The notes beneath the pieces were generated by a model, which did not search any database, was not told where the DNA came from, and saw only the letters and a list, made by a program, of their open reading frames with translations. A stretch of 64,000 nucleotides of DNA from assembly GCA_963770545.1 (NCBI GenBank), contig CAVYQF010000008.1, forward strand, positions 1-64,000, in the 5' to 3' direction. Position 1 is the stretch's first letter, and every line of letters starts with the position of its first letter. The translations under genes and the position numbers were made by a program. Shown one piece after another: positions 41,807-50,657 of this stretch. This DNA comes from RYN-230 sp963770545. GTDB lineage: Bacteria > Actinomycetota > Actinomycetes > Streptosporangiales > Streptosporangiaceae.

Positions 41807-43504
41807 ATGCGACGGGTGTCGTGGCAGCGCCTGTCCACCCAGGTCGTGATCATGCAGGTCGCCATCCTGGTGATCACGATGGTGGCTGGCTTCGCCATCT
41901 TCCAGTGGAATCTGAAGCGCCAACTCTACGGCCAGTATGAGCAGCGGTCGCTAATGCTGGCCCAGACCCTGGCGTCACAGCCCTCGATCATAGACGCCGT
42001 GGTCCACGGGCAGCCCGGGGGGCAGGCCCAGAGCCTGGCCATGGCGGCGCGGCACCGGACGGGTGCCTTGTTCGTGGTCATCACGAATGCCGGGGGAATC
42101 CGGTATTCGCACCCGCATCGGTGGATGATTGGCCTACCGGTGCAGGACGACCCGGAGCCGCCCGCCAGTGAGTCGTTCCGGACTGGCCGAGCATGGACGG
42201 GCATCCAGCACGGCACGCTCGGGTTGGTCGCCGCGGGCAAGGCGCCTCTGTGGAAGGGGCACACGCTGGCCGGGGAGGTCTCGGTCGGGTTCTCGGCGGA
42301 CCAGGTCGCCCAGCAGGTGACCGGCACGCTGCCGTCGCTGGCCATCTATCTCCTGGGCGTCCTCGCGGTCGGGGTGCTGGCCGCCCTCGGCCTGGCCCGG
42401 CGGCTCAAGCGCCAGACCTTCGGCCTGGAACTCGGCGAGATCGCCGGCCTGCTGCAGGAGCGCGAGGCCATGCTGCACGGCATCCGGGAGGCCGTGCTGG
42501 GCTATGACCGCGGCGAGCGGGTGATCCTGGCCAACGACGCGGCCCGGCGGCTGCTCCGCCTGCCGGCCGACTTCCTCGGCCGGCCGCTCACCGAACTGCT
42601 CCCGCCGGGCCGGCTCGGTGACATCGTGCGCGGCGAGATCAGCGGCAGCGACCTGCTGGTCCTGGCGAACGACCGGGTGCTGGTGGTGAACCGGATGCCG
42701 ATCGAGCTGGAGCACCGGCGTCACCTCGGCTGGGTGGTCACTTTCCACGACCAGACCGAGTCGGAGAGCCTCAAACGGGAACTCGACGAGGCCATCGGCC
42801 TGACCGAGGCGCTCCGGGCCCAGTCTCACGAGTTCGCCAACCGGATGCACACCCTGGTGGGGCTGGTGGAGCTCGGGCACTATGGCGAGGCCATCCGGTT
42901 CGTCACCGACGTGTCGGCGGCTCGGGATGCCCTGACCGAGCAGCTCAAGGAGGCCATCCGCGACCCCAAGCTGGTGGCCCTCACGCTGGCCAAGTCCTCG
43001 CTGGCCGAGGAGCGCGGCGTCCAGTTGCGCGTCGCGGCCGACTGCCACGTGGACGCCGATCTCACCGATATCACCGCGGTGCTGACGGTCACCGGGAATC
43101 TGATTGACAACGCGATCGAGGCCACCGCCCAGGCGGCGGGGCCGCGGTGGGTGGAGCTGACCGTGGTGTCGGCGGGCGAGAACCTGCTGATCCGGGTCCG
43201 TGATTCCGGTCCTGGGGTGCCCGACGACATGCGGGAAGCCATCTTCACCGACGGGTTCACCAGCAAGTCCTCACCGACGGGCGCGCGGCGCGGGCTAGGC
43301 CTGGCCCTCGTTCGCCAGATTACGGAGCGGCGCGGCGGCATGGTCAGCGTCGGGCGGGACGGCGGCGCGGTGTTCACGGCGGTACTCCCCGGCTGCCTCG
43401 ACGCGGCCGCCGGGAGCGAACCGGGGCAGTGTGCGGACTCTGCGGGTCCGGACACCGTGGGTGCGGATACTGCGGCGCTGCCGGCCGGGCAGGCCACGCC
43501 ATGA
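41807..43504 (+). CDS. CitA/DcuS-type sensor histidine kinase
   Basis: The 565-residue kinase has a first helix (VVIMQVAILVITMVAGFAIF), an extracytoplasmic PDC sensor domain (about 45-170, with RYSHPHRWMIGLPVQDD), a second helix (about 180-200), a cytoplasmic PAS domain (about 220-310) and a SPOB_a-type phosphoacceptor (LRAQSHEFANRMHTLVGLVE). The ATPase has NLIDNAIEA and RDSGPGVP. AGGAG precedes the ATG at 41807. CitA/DcuS kinases bind di- and tricarboxylates outside the cell. It overlaps its regulator by 4 bp. Confidence 0.93.
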   Translation: MRRVSWQRLSTQVVIMQVAILVITMVAGFAIFQWNLKRQLYGQYEQRSLMLAQTLASQPSIIDAVVHGQPGGQAQSLAMAARHRTGALFVVITNAGGIRYSHPHRWMIGLPVQDDPEPPASESFRTGRAWTGIQHGTLGLVAAGKAPLWKGHTLAGEVSVGFSADQVAQQVTGTLPSLAIYLLGVLAVGVLAALGLARRLKRQTFGLELGEIAGLLQEREAMLHGIREAVLGYDRGERVILANDAARRLLRLPADFLGRPLTELLPPGRLGDIVRGEISGSDLLVLANDRVLVVNRMPIELEHRRHLGWVVTFHDQTESESLKRELDEAIGLTEALRAQSHEFANRMHTLVGLVELGHYGEAIRFVTDVSAARDALTEQLKEAIRDPKLVALTLAKSSLAEERGVQLRVAADCHVDADLTDITAVLTVTGNLIDNAIEATAQAAGPRWVELTVVSAGENLLIRVRDSGPGVPDDMREAIFTDGFTSKSSPTGARRGLGLALVRQITERRGGMVSVGRDGGAVFTAVLPGCLDAAAGSEPGQCADSAGPDTVGADTAALPAGQATP

Positions 43505-44181
43505 TCCGCACGGTCGTGGTGGACGACGACTACCGGGTGGCCTCGATCCACGCGGCTTACGTCAACAAGGTCCCCGGCTTCGAGGCCATTGCCCAGGTGC
43601 ACACCGCGGCCGCCGCGGTGGACGCGGTGATCGAGTTCATGCCCGAACTGCTCCTGCTGGACCTCTACCTACCCGACGAGCACGGGCTGGACCTGGTCGC
43701 CCGGTTGCGCGGCGAGTCCTACCCGCCGGTCGACGTCATCGTCATCACCGCGGCCAAGGACGCGGACAGCGTGCGCGCCGCCATGCAGCACGGTGCCCTG
43801 CACTACCTGCTCAAGCCGTTCAGCTTCCCCGCGCTGCGGGACAAGCTGCTCTCGTACGCGCAGATGCGGTCCCGCCTGGACAGTCTGCGCGCGGCTGACC
43901 AGCGGAGCGTGGACCGGGTCTACGGGGCCCTGCGCGCTCCCGGCCAGCTCGCCGCGAGCAAGGGCCGGTCGGACTACACCCTTGAGACAGTCGAAGAACT
44001 GCTCGCCGGGACGCATGCGGATCTGTCCGCCGCCGAGGTTGCAGAACGTACCGGCATGAGCCGGGCTACCGCCCAGCGTTACCTCACCCACCTTCACGAC
44101 CTGGGCCGGGTCGCCATCCGGCTGCGTTACGGCGCGAGTGGCCGGCCAGAGCACGGGTACCGCTGGTCGCCCGGCCAGTAA
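43501..44181 (+). CDS. CitB/DcuR-type response regulator
   Basis: The 226-residue regulator has a receiver domain (IRTVVVDDDYRVASIHAAYV, phospho-Asp in LLLLDLYLPDEHGL, Lys in HYLLKPFSF) and a C-terminal winged helix typical of CitB regulators (DLSAAEVAERTGMSRATAQR, YLTHLHDLG). It forms a pair with the preceding kinase. By position it should control the divergent NitT/TauT-like importer, probably through the repeats at 41644-41708. Confidence 0.92.
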   Translation: MIRTVVVDDDYRVASIHAAYVNKVPGFEAIAQVHTAAAAVDAVIEFMPELLLLDLYLPDEHGLDLVARLRGESYPPVDVIVITAAKDADSVRAAMQHGALHYLLKPFSFPALRDKLLSYAQMRSRLDSLRAADQRSVDRVYGALRAPGQLAASKGRSDYTLETVEELLAGTHADLSAAEVAERTGMSRATAQRYLTHLHDLGRVAIRLRYGASGRPEHGYRWSPGQ

Positions 44182-44457
44182 CGTGCGGCCGGGCGGCCCG
44201 GCGGCCTTTCGGGCGGATTCGGCGTGGTCGTGCCCCGGTTCGGCAGCGGCGGTACCGCCGTGGGGGGTAGCCCGCCAGGACAGCCCGAAAGTGCCGGCCA
44301 GCACTAGGAGGATGAAGGCCAGCGAGGCCCAGGTAGGGATCTTGTACACGTCGGTGAGCAGCAGCTTGGCCCCGACCCCGGCCAGGATGATCGCCAGCCC
44401 GGTCTGCAGGTAGATGAACCGCTGGGCGCCGGCCAGCAGGAAGTACAACGCGCGCAT
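44182..44457 (-). pseudogene. C-terminal fragment of a TerC-family membrane protein
   Basis: From about 44457 the minus strand reads MRALYFLLAGAQRFIYLQTG, then LAIILAGVGAKLLLTDVYKI and PTWASLAFILLVLAGTFGLS. These are the last helices of TerC proteins (tellurite resistance/metalation of exoenzymes). The first two thirds of the gene are missing. No stop follows at the usual place, since the frame runs on antisense to the response-regulator gene. Confidence 0.7.
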
Positions 44458-44615
44458 GCCCAGCGGTATCGCGCCTTCCTGGGCTTGACGGCTTCGGTCA
44501 CGTCCAGGACAGCCGAGTGGCGCGGATAGCAGGTGCAGCCGCGGTGATGATGGTGTGAAGGTGTTGCATACAGTGGCAGGACATCTCCCGCTCGCGATCG
44601 AAGGGATGTGCGCCC

Positions 44616-45923
44616 GTGGGTCGAACGGCCACCGGACGGGCCGGCTCCAGCGGCCTGACCGCGACCGAGCACCGCCTGGACAACGGTCTGCGCCTCGTGC
44701 TGTCCGAGGACCACCTCACGCCCGTCGCGGCCGTCTGCCTCTGGTACGACGTCGGGTCGCGGCAGGAGGTCGAGGGCCGTACCGGGCTGGCGCACCTGTT
44801 CGAGCACCTCATGTTCCAGGGCTCGGCGCAGGTCAAGGGCAATGGCCACTTCGAGCTGGTCCAGGGGGCCGGCGGCTCCCTGAACGGGTCAACCAGCTTC
44901 GAGCGCACGAACTACTTCGAGACCATGCCCGCGCATCAGCTGGAACTGGCCCTCTGGCTGGAGGCGGACCGGATGGGCTCGCTGCTCGCCGCGCTCGACC
45001 AGGAGTCGCTCGACAACCAGCGGGACGTGGTCAAGAACGAGCGGCGGCAGCGCTACGACAACGTGCCCTACGGCACCGCGTTCGAGCGGATGGCCGCGCT
45101 GGTCTACCCGGAGGGTCACCCGTACCACCACATCCCGATCGGCTCGATGGCCGATCTGGACGCGGCGACGCTCGACGATGCGCGCCTGTTCTTCCGCACG
45201 AATTACGCTCCCAATAACGCAGTCCTGGCCGTGGTCGGCGACATCGATCCGGAGCAGACGCTGGCCTGGGTCGAGAAGTACTTCGGCTCCATCCCCTCCT
45301 TCGAGGGCAAGACGCCGCCCCGTGACGGCACGCTCCCCGGCGTCATCGGCAAAGAGGTTCGCGTGGAGATCCGGGAGAACGTCCCGGCCCGGGCGCTGAT
45401 GGCCGCCTACCGGATGCCGCAGGACGGCACGCGCGAATGCGACGCGGCCGAGGTGGCGCTCACCGTCCTCGGCGACGGCTTGTCGTCCCGGCTCTACAAC
45501 CGCCTGGTGCGGCGCGACCGGACCGCCATCGCGGCCGGCTTCGGGCTGCTGCGCCTGGCGGGCGCGCCCTCGCTGGGCTGGCTGGACGTGAAGGCGTCCG
45601 GCGGCAGCGGGATCGGCGAGATCGACGCCGCCGTGGATGAGGAACTGGCCCGGCTCGGCGCCGAGCCCCCGGCGCCCCCGGAGCTGGACCGGGCCCAGGC
45701 CCTGCTGGAACGCGAATGGCTGGACCGGCTCGGCACGGTCGCGAGCCGGGCCGATGAACTGTGCCGGTTCGCGGTGTTGTTCGGTGACCCGCACCTCGCG
45801 TTCACGGCGGCGGACCGGCTCCTCGACATCACCGCCGAGGAGGTCCGGGCGGTGGCCGCGGCCCGGCTGCGCCCCGACAACCGTGCGGTGCTCATCTACG
45901 AGCCGGAAGGAACCGGGGCATGA
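44616..45923 (+). CDS. M16 zinc peptidase, catalytic subunit
   Basis: The 435-residue protein starts at a GTG. It has the inverted zinc motif HLFEHLMF (H-x-x-E-H) and, about 75 residues later, the third ligand in DVVKNERRQ. The two tandem M16 domains (about 15-225 and 230-430) have processing-peptidase-like length. A 4-bp overlap with the next gene, which encodes a motif-less M16 protein, shows they form a heterodimer like bacterial and mitochondrial processing peptidases. Without a signal peptide it acts in the cytoplasm on peptides. Confidence 0.9.
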   Translation: MGRTATGRAGSSGLTATEHRLDNGLRLVLSEDHLTPVAAVCLWYDVGSRQEVEGRTGLAHLFEHLMFQGSAQVKGNGHFELVQGAGGSLNGSTSFERTNYFETMPAHQLELALWLEADRMGSLLAALDQESLDNQRDVVKNERRQRYDNVPYGTAFERMAALVYPEGHPYHHIPIGSMADLDAATLDDARLFFRTNYAPNNAVLAVVGDIDPEQTLAWVEKYFGSIPSFEGKTPPRDGTLPGVIGKEVRVEIRENVPARALMAAYRMPQDGTRECDAAEVALTVLGDGLSSRLYNRLVRRDRTAIAAGFGLLRLAGAPSLGWLDVKASGGSGIGEIDAAVDEELARLGAEPPAPPELDRAQALLEREWLDRLGTVASRADELCRFAVLFGDPHLAFTAADRLLDITAEEVRAVAAARLRPDNRAVLIYEPEGTGA

Positions 45924-47329
45924 CCGATGCCGCTGTGACCATGGACCTGTACCCGCAGCCGGCTCCCGGGCAGCCCAGGCCCTGGTCGTTCCCCGCGCCC
46001 GACCGCGGCGTCCTGGCCAGCGGGCTGACCGTGCTGCGCTGCCACCGGCCCCGGCAGCAGCTGGTGGCCGTGGAGATCTGCCTGGACATGCCGCTCGACG
46101 CGGAACCCAGCGGGCTCGACGGCGTCGCCGCCATCATGGTGAACGCGCTGTCTCAGGGCGCGGGCGAGCTCACCGCCGAAGAGTTCTCCGCCGAACTGGA
46201 GCGCAGCGGCGCGACCCTTGACGCGCGGGCCGACTACGCGGGCGCACGCCTGTCGCTGGAGGTTCCCCTCTCCCGCCTGCCCCGGGCGCTGGGGCTGCTG
46301 GCCGAGGCGCTGCGCGTCCCGACGTTCGCCGACCGCGAGGTCGAGCGGCTGGTCCGCAACCGGCTGGACGGGATCCCGATCGAACTGGCCGACCCCGGCC
46401 AGCGGGCGGCCCGGCAGCTCGCGTCGGAACTGTTCCCGGCGTCCTCGCGGATGTCCCGGCCCCGCAAGGGCACCGAGGACACCGTCGCGCGGATCGACGC
46501 GGCGGCTGTGCGGGCCTTCTACACCGCTCACGTGCGGCCCGCCACGGCGACCGCGGTGGTCGTGGGTGACCTGGCGGGTATCGACCTGGACGAGATGCTG
46601 GCCGGCACGCTCGGCACATGGACCGGCGACCGCGCCGAGCCGCTGCCCATGCCCCCCGCGCCCGCGGACGACACCGGCCGGGTGGTGATCGTGGACCGGC
46701 CGGACGCCGTCCAGACCCAGGTGCTCATCGGGCGGACCGGCCCGGACCGCCACGATCCGGTGTGGCCGGCCCTGGTGCTCGGCACCTACTGCCTGGGGGG
46801 CACGCTCACGTCCCGGCTGGACCGGGTGCTGCGCGAGGAGAAGGGCTACACCTACGGGATCCGGGCGTTTCAGCAGGTGCTGCGCTCGCCGGCGCCACCC
46901 GCCCCGGCCGGCGTCCAGGGGCTGGCGGTCCTCGCCATCAGCGGTGGGGTGGACACGGCGTCCACCGGCCCCGCCCTGGATGACCTGCGCACGGTGCTGC
47001 GCACGCTGGCGTCCGGCGGGCTGACCGAGGCGGAGCGGGACACGGCCGTGCAGAACCTGGTGGGGGTCGCGCCGCTGCGCTACGAGACGGCCGCGTCGGT
47101 CGCGGGCACGCTGGCCAATCAGGTGGGCGAGCACCTGCCCGATGACTACCAGGCGCAGCTGTACGTGCGCCTGGCCCAGACCAGCGCCGCGGAGGCCACC
47201 GCCGCGGTCGTGGCGGCGTTCCCGGAGGACCACCTGGTCACGATCCTGGTCGGCGACGCGTCCCAGATCCGGGGCCCGGTTGAGGCCCTGGGCCTGGGCG
47301 AGGTCACGGTCATCCAGGCTGAGTCCTAG
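45920..47329 (+). CDS. M16-family protein, non-catalytic partner
   Basis: The 469-residue protein has the M16 fold, but the place of H-x-x-E-H reads GLDGVAAIMVNALSQGA, so it cannot bind zinc. It keeps the Arg/Tyr substrate-binding loop LREEKGYTYGIRAFQ, which the alpha-type partner supplies in M16 heterodimers. It overlaps the catalytic gene by 4 bp upstream and the convergent dedA gene by 4 bp downstream. Confidence 0.88.
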   Translation: MTDAAVTMDLYPQPAPGQPRPWSFPAPDRGVLASGLTVLRCHRPRQQLVAVEICLDMPLDAEPSGLDGVAAIMVNALSQGAGELTAEEFSAELERSGATLDARADYAGARLSLEVPLSRLPRALGLLAEALRVPTFADREVERLVRNRLDGIPIELADPGQRAARQLASELFPASSRMSRPRKGTEDTVARIDAAAVRAFYTAHVRPATATAVVVGDLAGIDLDEMLAGTLGTWTGDRAEPLPMPPAPADDTGRVVIVDRPDAVQTQVLIGRTGPDRHDPVWPALVLGTYCLGGTLTSRLDRVLREEKGYTYGIRAFQQVLRSPAPPAPAGVQGLAVLAISGGVDTASTGPALDDLRTVLRTLASGGLTEAERDTAVQNLVGVAPLRYETAASVAGTLANQVGEHLPDDYQAQLYVRLAQTSAAEATAAVVAAFPEDHLVTILVGDASQIRGPVEALGLGEVTVIQAES

Positions 47330-47988
47330 CGGGTCGGCGGCTGGTCCCCGCGCCCGCGGGCGGGATCAGTACTGGCGGGCCGAGCGTGGGCGGGCTCGGC
47401 CCGGCGCTTGCGGAGGTACCGCCAGACGGCGATGACCAGGGCGATGACCACGAGGGCGGCGATGATGTAGGTGGGTCCGCGGAAGTCGTTCACGATCGTT
47501 TGCCAGTTGGCGCCGACCACGTACCCGGCGTAGGCGAGCGCGGCCGTCCAGGGGATGCAGCCGAGGGTGGTGTAGATCCCGAACCGCACCGGGTCCATGC
47601 CCGCGATGCCGGCCGGCAGTGAGATGAAGGTCCGGATGACCGGAAGCAGGCGGCCGATCAGCACGGCCCGCGGGCCGTAACGGTCAAACCACCGGTTGGC
47701 CCGCTCGAGTTCGTCATCGCGCACCCGCAGCCGCCGGCCCCACCGCCGCAGCGCGGCCTGGCCGCCGTACCGGCCCACGGCCCAGGCGATATAGCTGCCG
47801 GCCACGTTCCCGGCCACGCCGGCGATGATCACCCCAGCCAGGTTGAGCTGGGTTCCGGGGACGGCCCCGGCGGCCAGCGCGCCGCCGAAGGTCATGATCA
47901 GTTCGGAGGGAACCGGGATGCACGCCGACTCCAGCAGCATGAGCAGGAAGATGGCGGCGTACCCGTAGGTGGCGATGAAATGCTGCAT
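47326..47988 (-). CDS. DedA-family membrane protein, putative undecaprenyl-phosphate flippase
   Basis: The 220-residue protein has the DedA/VTT features: LESACIPVPSE near the N-terminus, a re-entrant GNVAGSYIAWAVGRYGG, and IGRLLPVIRTFISLPAGIAG with the essential Arg. Several DedA proteins (UptA type) return undecaprenyl phosphate across the membrane. Here the gene directly follows uppP, with a 1-bp overlap, which supports lipid-carrier recycling. The C-terminal tail (KRRAEPAHARPASTDPARGR) is basic and cytoplasmic. Confidence 0.88.
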   Translation of the reverse strand: MQHFIATYGYAAIFLLMLLESACIPVPSELIMTFGGALAAGAVPGTQLNLAGVIIAGVAGNVAGSYIAWAVGRYGGQAALRRWGRRLRVRDDELERANRWFDRYGPRAVLIGRLLPVIRTFISLPAGIAGMDPVRFGIYTTLGCIPWTAALAYAGYVVGANWQTIVNDFRGPTYIIAALVVIALVIAVWRYLRKRRAEPAHARPASTDPARGRGDQPPTR

Positions 47989-48992
47989 TACTTCACCAGG
48001 CCTAGGTAGAGGACGCTGGCCAGGCCAGCGATCAGGCAGTAGACCCCGAACGGGATGAGGGTCCGGGTCCGCAGGTACCGGAGCAGGAAGCGGACCGACA
48101 GGTAGGCTCCGACGCCGGACGCCACGCTGCCGAGCAGGATCTGGCCACCGATTCCGTGGCCGAGCGGGCCGAGCAGGTCGGGGATCTTCAGCGCGCCAGC
48201 CGCCAGGATGACCGGCGTGGCCAGCAGGAAGGCGAACCGGGCCGCGTCCTCGCGGGACAGGCCGCGGGCCATGCCCGCCACCATGGTGACCCCGTCCCGG
48301 CTGATCCCGGCCAGCAGGGCCAGGACCTGCGCGGACCCCACCACGACCGCCTGGGGGTAGCCCATCGAGGCCAGCCGCCGGTCGGCCTGAATCATCTCGG
48401 CCTGCTCCTGCTCGCGCAGCGTGGCCGGGCTGGCGCGGGACGCGCGGACCGCACCGACGAGTTCAGGCTCCCGCGCCGCAGTGACCAGCCCGGGTTCCCG
48501 TTCCGCGGCGATCGCCGCGTCGGCGGCCAGCGAGGCCCGGCTCCGGTAACGCTCTCCGGCGAGGAGGATGAGGCCGTTCACAGCCAGAAAGATACCCGCG
48601 ATGATCGGCTTGCCGAAGATCACCCGGAACGCGTGCTCGAACAGCAGGCCGACGACGCCGACCGGAATGGTGGCCAGAATGATCATCCAGGCCAGTTTCT
48701 GGTCCTCCGTGCGCACCCCCCGGTCCCGGATCGAAGTGAAGAAGCCGCCGATGATCCTGATCCAGTCCCGCCAGAAGTAGACCAGGAGGGCGATGGCGGT
48801 GGCGACGTGCAGCCCGACGATGAACGCGAGGTACGGCGACTCGGCTGTGGCCACGTTCAGGTCCTTGCCCCAGGACCCGCCGATGATGGCCGGGATCAGC
48901 ACGCTGTGGCCCAGGCTGGAGACCGGGAACATCTCCGAGACGCCCTGGACGAGGCCGACCACGGCGGCCTCCAGGTAGGTCAGGTGGGTCAT
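47988..48992 (-). CDS. uppP: Undecaprenyl-diphosphatase (BacA family)
   Basis: The 334-residue membrane phosphatase releases undecaprenyl phosphate from the diphosphate on the outer face of the membrane. Its motifs are variants of the BacA consensus: GLVQGVSEMFPVSSLGHSV (usual PVSSTGH) and LLAGISRDGVTMVAGMARGL (usual PGxSRSGxT). Both keep the catalytic Glu, His, Ser and Arg. About 60 extra residues (140-205) form a charged cytoplasmic insertion. It is cotranscribed with dedA and divergent from blaI, and the paired BlaI-type dyads lie between them. Confidence 0.9.
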   Translation of the reverse strand: MTHLTYLEAAVVGLVQGVSEMFPVSSLGHSVLIPAIIGGSWGKDLNVATAESPYLAFIVGLHVATAIALLVYFWRDWIRIIGGFFTSIRDRGVRTEDQKLAWMIILATIPVGVVGLLFEHAFRVIFGKPIIAGIFLAVNGLILLAGERYRSRASLAADAAIAAEREPGLVTAAREPELVGAVRASRASPATLREQEQAEMIQADRRLASMGYPQAVVVGSAQVLALLAGISRDGVTMVAGMARGLSREDAARFAFLLATPVILAAGALKIPDLLGPLGHGIGGQILLGSVASGVGAYLSVRFLLRYLRTRTLIPFGVYCLIAGLASVLYLGLVK

Positions 48993-49052
48993 GCCGGGCC
49001 TTTCGCTGGAGGATCGATGCGGCGCCTTGTGGCATACTCAACCGGTCGTGTT

Positions 49053-49087
49053 CTACAGAAGCTGTAGAGCATCTACAGGATTTGTAG
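49053..49087. promoter_or_regulatory. Tandem BlaI/CopY-type operators
   Basis: CTACA-GAAGC-TGTAG (49053-49067) and CTACA-GGATT-TGTAG (49073-49087) are two perfect dyads whose centres are exactly 20 bp apart, two helical turns. The TACA/TGTA core is the known BlaI/MecI/CopY recognition element. They lie 60-95 bp from the uppP start and 29-64 bp from the blaI start, so one repressor array can cover both divergent promoters. Confidence 0.85.
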
Positions 49088-49116
49088 ATGCTACCCCAGG
49101 GGGAGAGGTGGTCGGC

Positions 49117-49539
49117 GTGAGCAGCGCCGCGGGCGCGGAGCGCCGGGCCGCGGGCGCACTCGAAGCCGAGATCCTGGCGATTTTGCGTGCGGCGGATGGC
49201 CCGCTCACTCCCGGTGAAGTCCGCCAGCGCCTGGCACCCGCCACTCAGGCAGGCCAGGGGGACCTCTCCTACAGCACGGTGGTGACCATCGTGTCCCGGC
49301 TGCAGGCCAAGGGCCTGCTGGCCCGCCAGCGGGCCGGGCGCGGTTTCACCTATACGCCGGTCAACGAGGCCAGCCTGGCGGCCAGCCGGATGAGCCAGAT
49401 GCTGGGCCGCGAAAACGACCACGACGCCGTGCTCAGCCGGTTCGTGTCCGGGCTCTCCAGCCGGGACGCGAGGCTGCTCCGTGAACTGCTGGCCGGTGGC
49501 GGAAGTCCGCTCGGCAGCGATCCAGGGGAGACGGGGTAG
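49117..49539 (+). CDS. BlaI/MecI/CopY-family repressor
   Basis: From the GTG at 49117 (GAGAGG eight bases upstream) the protein has 140 residues. The winged helix is LEAEILAILRAADGPLTPGE and the recognition region YSTVVTIVSRLQAKGLLARQ. The RAGRGFTYTPVNE wing and the C-terminal dimerisation helices follow, where the M56 protease cuts in relatives. The next gene, 4 bp on, encodes the M56 protease. The operators upstream suggest it represses itself and the divergent uppP-dedA genes. Confidence 0.92.
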   Translation: MSSAAGAERRAAGALEAEILAILRAADGPLTPGEVRQRLAPATQAGQGDLSYSTVVTIVSRLQAKGLLARQRAGRGFTYTPVNEASLAASRMSQMLGRENDHDAVLSRFVSGLSSRDARLLRELLAGGGSPLGSDPGETG

Positions 49540-49543
49540 GCCT

Positions 49544-50488
49544 ATGTGGCTGCTGTACCTGCCTCTGGTGATCCCCGCGCTGGCCGGAGTGGCCGCCCGC
49601 CCGCTGGCCGCCCGGCTCGAACCTCGCCACGCGACCTGGCTGCTCACGACGGCCGCCGTGGCCCTGGCCGCGTGCAGCCTGGCCGCACTGGCGCTGCTCG
49701 CCGCCTTCGCTGCCGCCCGGGCACCGTTCCTGGCCGCGCTGGGGGGCTACTCGTCGGAGGTCATGCGGCGCGGCGACCCGATTTCCGCGGCCGCCGGGGT
49801 GGCCGCCGCGCTGGCCCTCACCGGAGCCGCGGTGGCCGTCACGGTTATGTTCCGCAACCGGGCGCGGGCCCTGGCTGAGTCGTACCGCCGCGCGGCCGGG
49901 CTGCCCGCCGACGACGACATCGTCGTGCTGCCCGGATCGGCTATCGAGGCGTATGCGCTCCCTGGCTCTCCAGGCCGCATCGTGGTCTCGGGCCGCCTGC
50001 TCGACTGCCTGGATGAGCGGCGGCGGACCGCGCTGATCGCCCACGAGCAGGCCCACCTGGATCGCCGTCATCATCTCTTCGCGACTGTGGCCCGGCTCGC
50101 CGCCGCGGCCAACCCGCTGCTCATCCCGGTGGCCCGTGCGGTGGACTACACCGTGGAGCGGTGGGCGGATGAGCACGCGGCCGCCGTCACCAGCGACCGC
50201 AGGCTGGTGGCGGAGACCATCGGCCAGGTGGCCCTGCTGGCCGGGCCTGGCCCGCGCCGGGCAGGCAGCATGGCCCTGGGCATCACCGGACGCCATCCCC
50301 GCCGGGTGTCGGTCGCCTGGGCCGGCCCTGTGCCCCGCCGGGTGGCCGCCCTGCTCACCGCGCCGCCGCGGCGCCAGGCCATCCTCCTGGCCGCCAGCAC
50401 CGCGATCGTCCTGCTCGCCGGGGTGGCGGCCCTGCTGGCGGCCAGGGACCTGCATACCCTGCTCGAGCTGGCCCAAGGCCCGCGCTAG
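49544..50488 (+). CDS. M56-family (BlaR1/MecR1-like) membrane metalloprotease
   Basis: The 314-residue protein has helices at about 2-20, 30-55 and 80-105, then a cytoplasmic gluzincin domain with HEQAHLDRRHH (H-E-x-x-H) and the third ligand in VERWADEHAAA. A last helix spans about 283-303. Unlike BlaR1 it has no penicillin-binding sensor domain after that helix, so beta-lactam sensing is unlikely. It is expected to inactivate the neighbouring BlaI-type repressor on a membrane or cell-wall signal. Confidence 0.9.
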   Translation: MWLLYLPLVIPALAGVAARPLAARLEPRHATWLLTTAAVALAACSLAALALLAAFAAARAPFLAALGGYSSEVMRRGDPISAAAGVAAALALTGAAVAVTVMFRNRARALAESYRRAAGLPADDDIVVLPGSAIEAYALPGSPGRIVVSGRLLDCLDERRRTALIAHEQAHLDRRHHLFATVARLAAAANPLLIPVARAVDYTVERWADEHAAAVTSDRRLVAETIGQVALLAGPGPRRAGSMALGITGRHPRRVSVAWAGPVPRRVAALLTAPPRRQAILLAASTAIVLLAGVAALLAARDLHTLLELAQGPR

Positions 50489-50492
50489 CGGG

Positions 50493-50542
50493 CCGGGTCC
50501 CCGCCTGCCGGGTCCCCGCCTGCCGGGTCCCCGCCTGCCGGG
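50493..50542 (+). repeat. 15-bp tandem repeat, three copies
   Basis: CCGGGTCCCCGCCTG repeats three times from 50493 to 50537 and is followed by a partial fourth (CCGGG). It begins 5 bp after the M56 stop and is noncoding. Confidence 0.85.
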
Positions 50543-50609
50543 CGCGCCGATGACGAAGATGACGTTGGCCGCCTCACTGCGGATCCTCCTGGGGGTGCAG
50601 GCCTACGGC

Positions 50610-50633
50610 CTAAACGGACTTTACCCCTTTTAG
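50610..50633. promoter_or_regulatory. Candidate TetR operator/promoter
   Basis: CTAAACGG (50610-50617) and CCTTTTAG (50626-50633) form a 24-bp dyad with seven of eight positions paired and an 8-bp AT-rich spacer. It ends 24 bp before the TetR start, a usual autoregulation position. Confidence 0.5.
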
Positions 50634-50657
50634 ATTCCCGCCGGTAGGCTGACGCTC

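Noticed and set aside
43669..44270. Extension of the TerC-like frame across the response regulator
   Set aside because: Only the first 60 or so residues match TerC; the rest is antisense to the CitB-type gene.
50550..50634. Short ORF starting MTKMTLAASLRILLG
   Set aside because: Only 27 codons with no ribosome site; it ends inside the candidate TetR operator.
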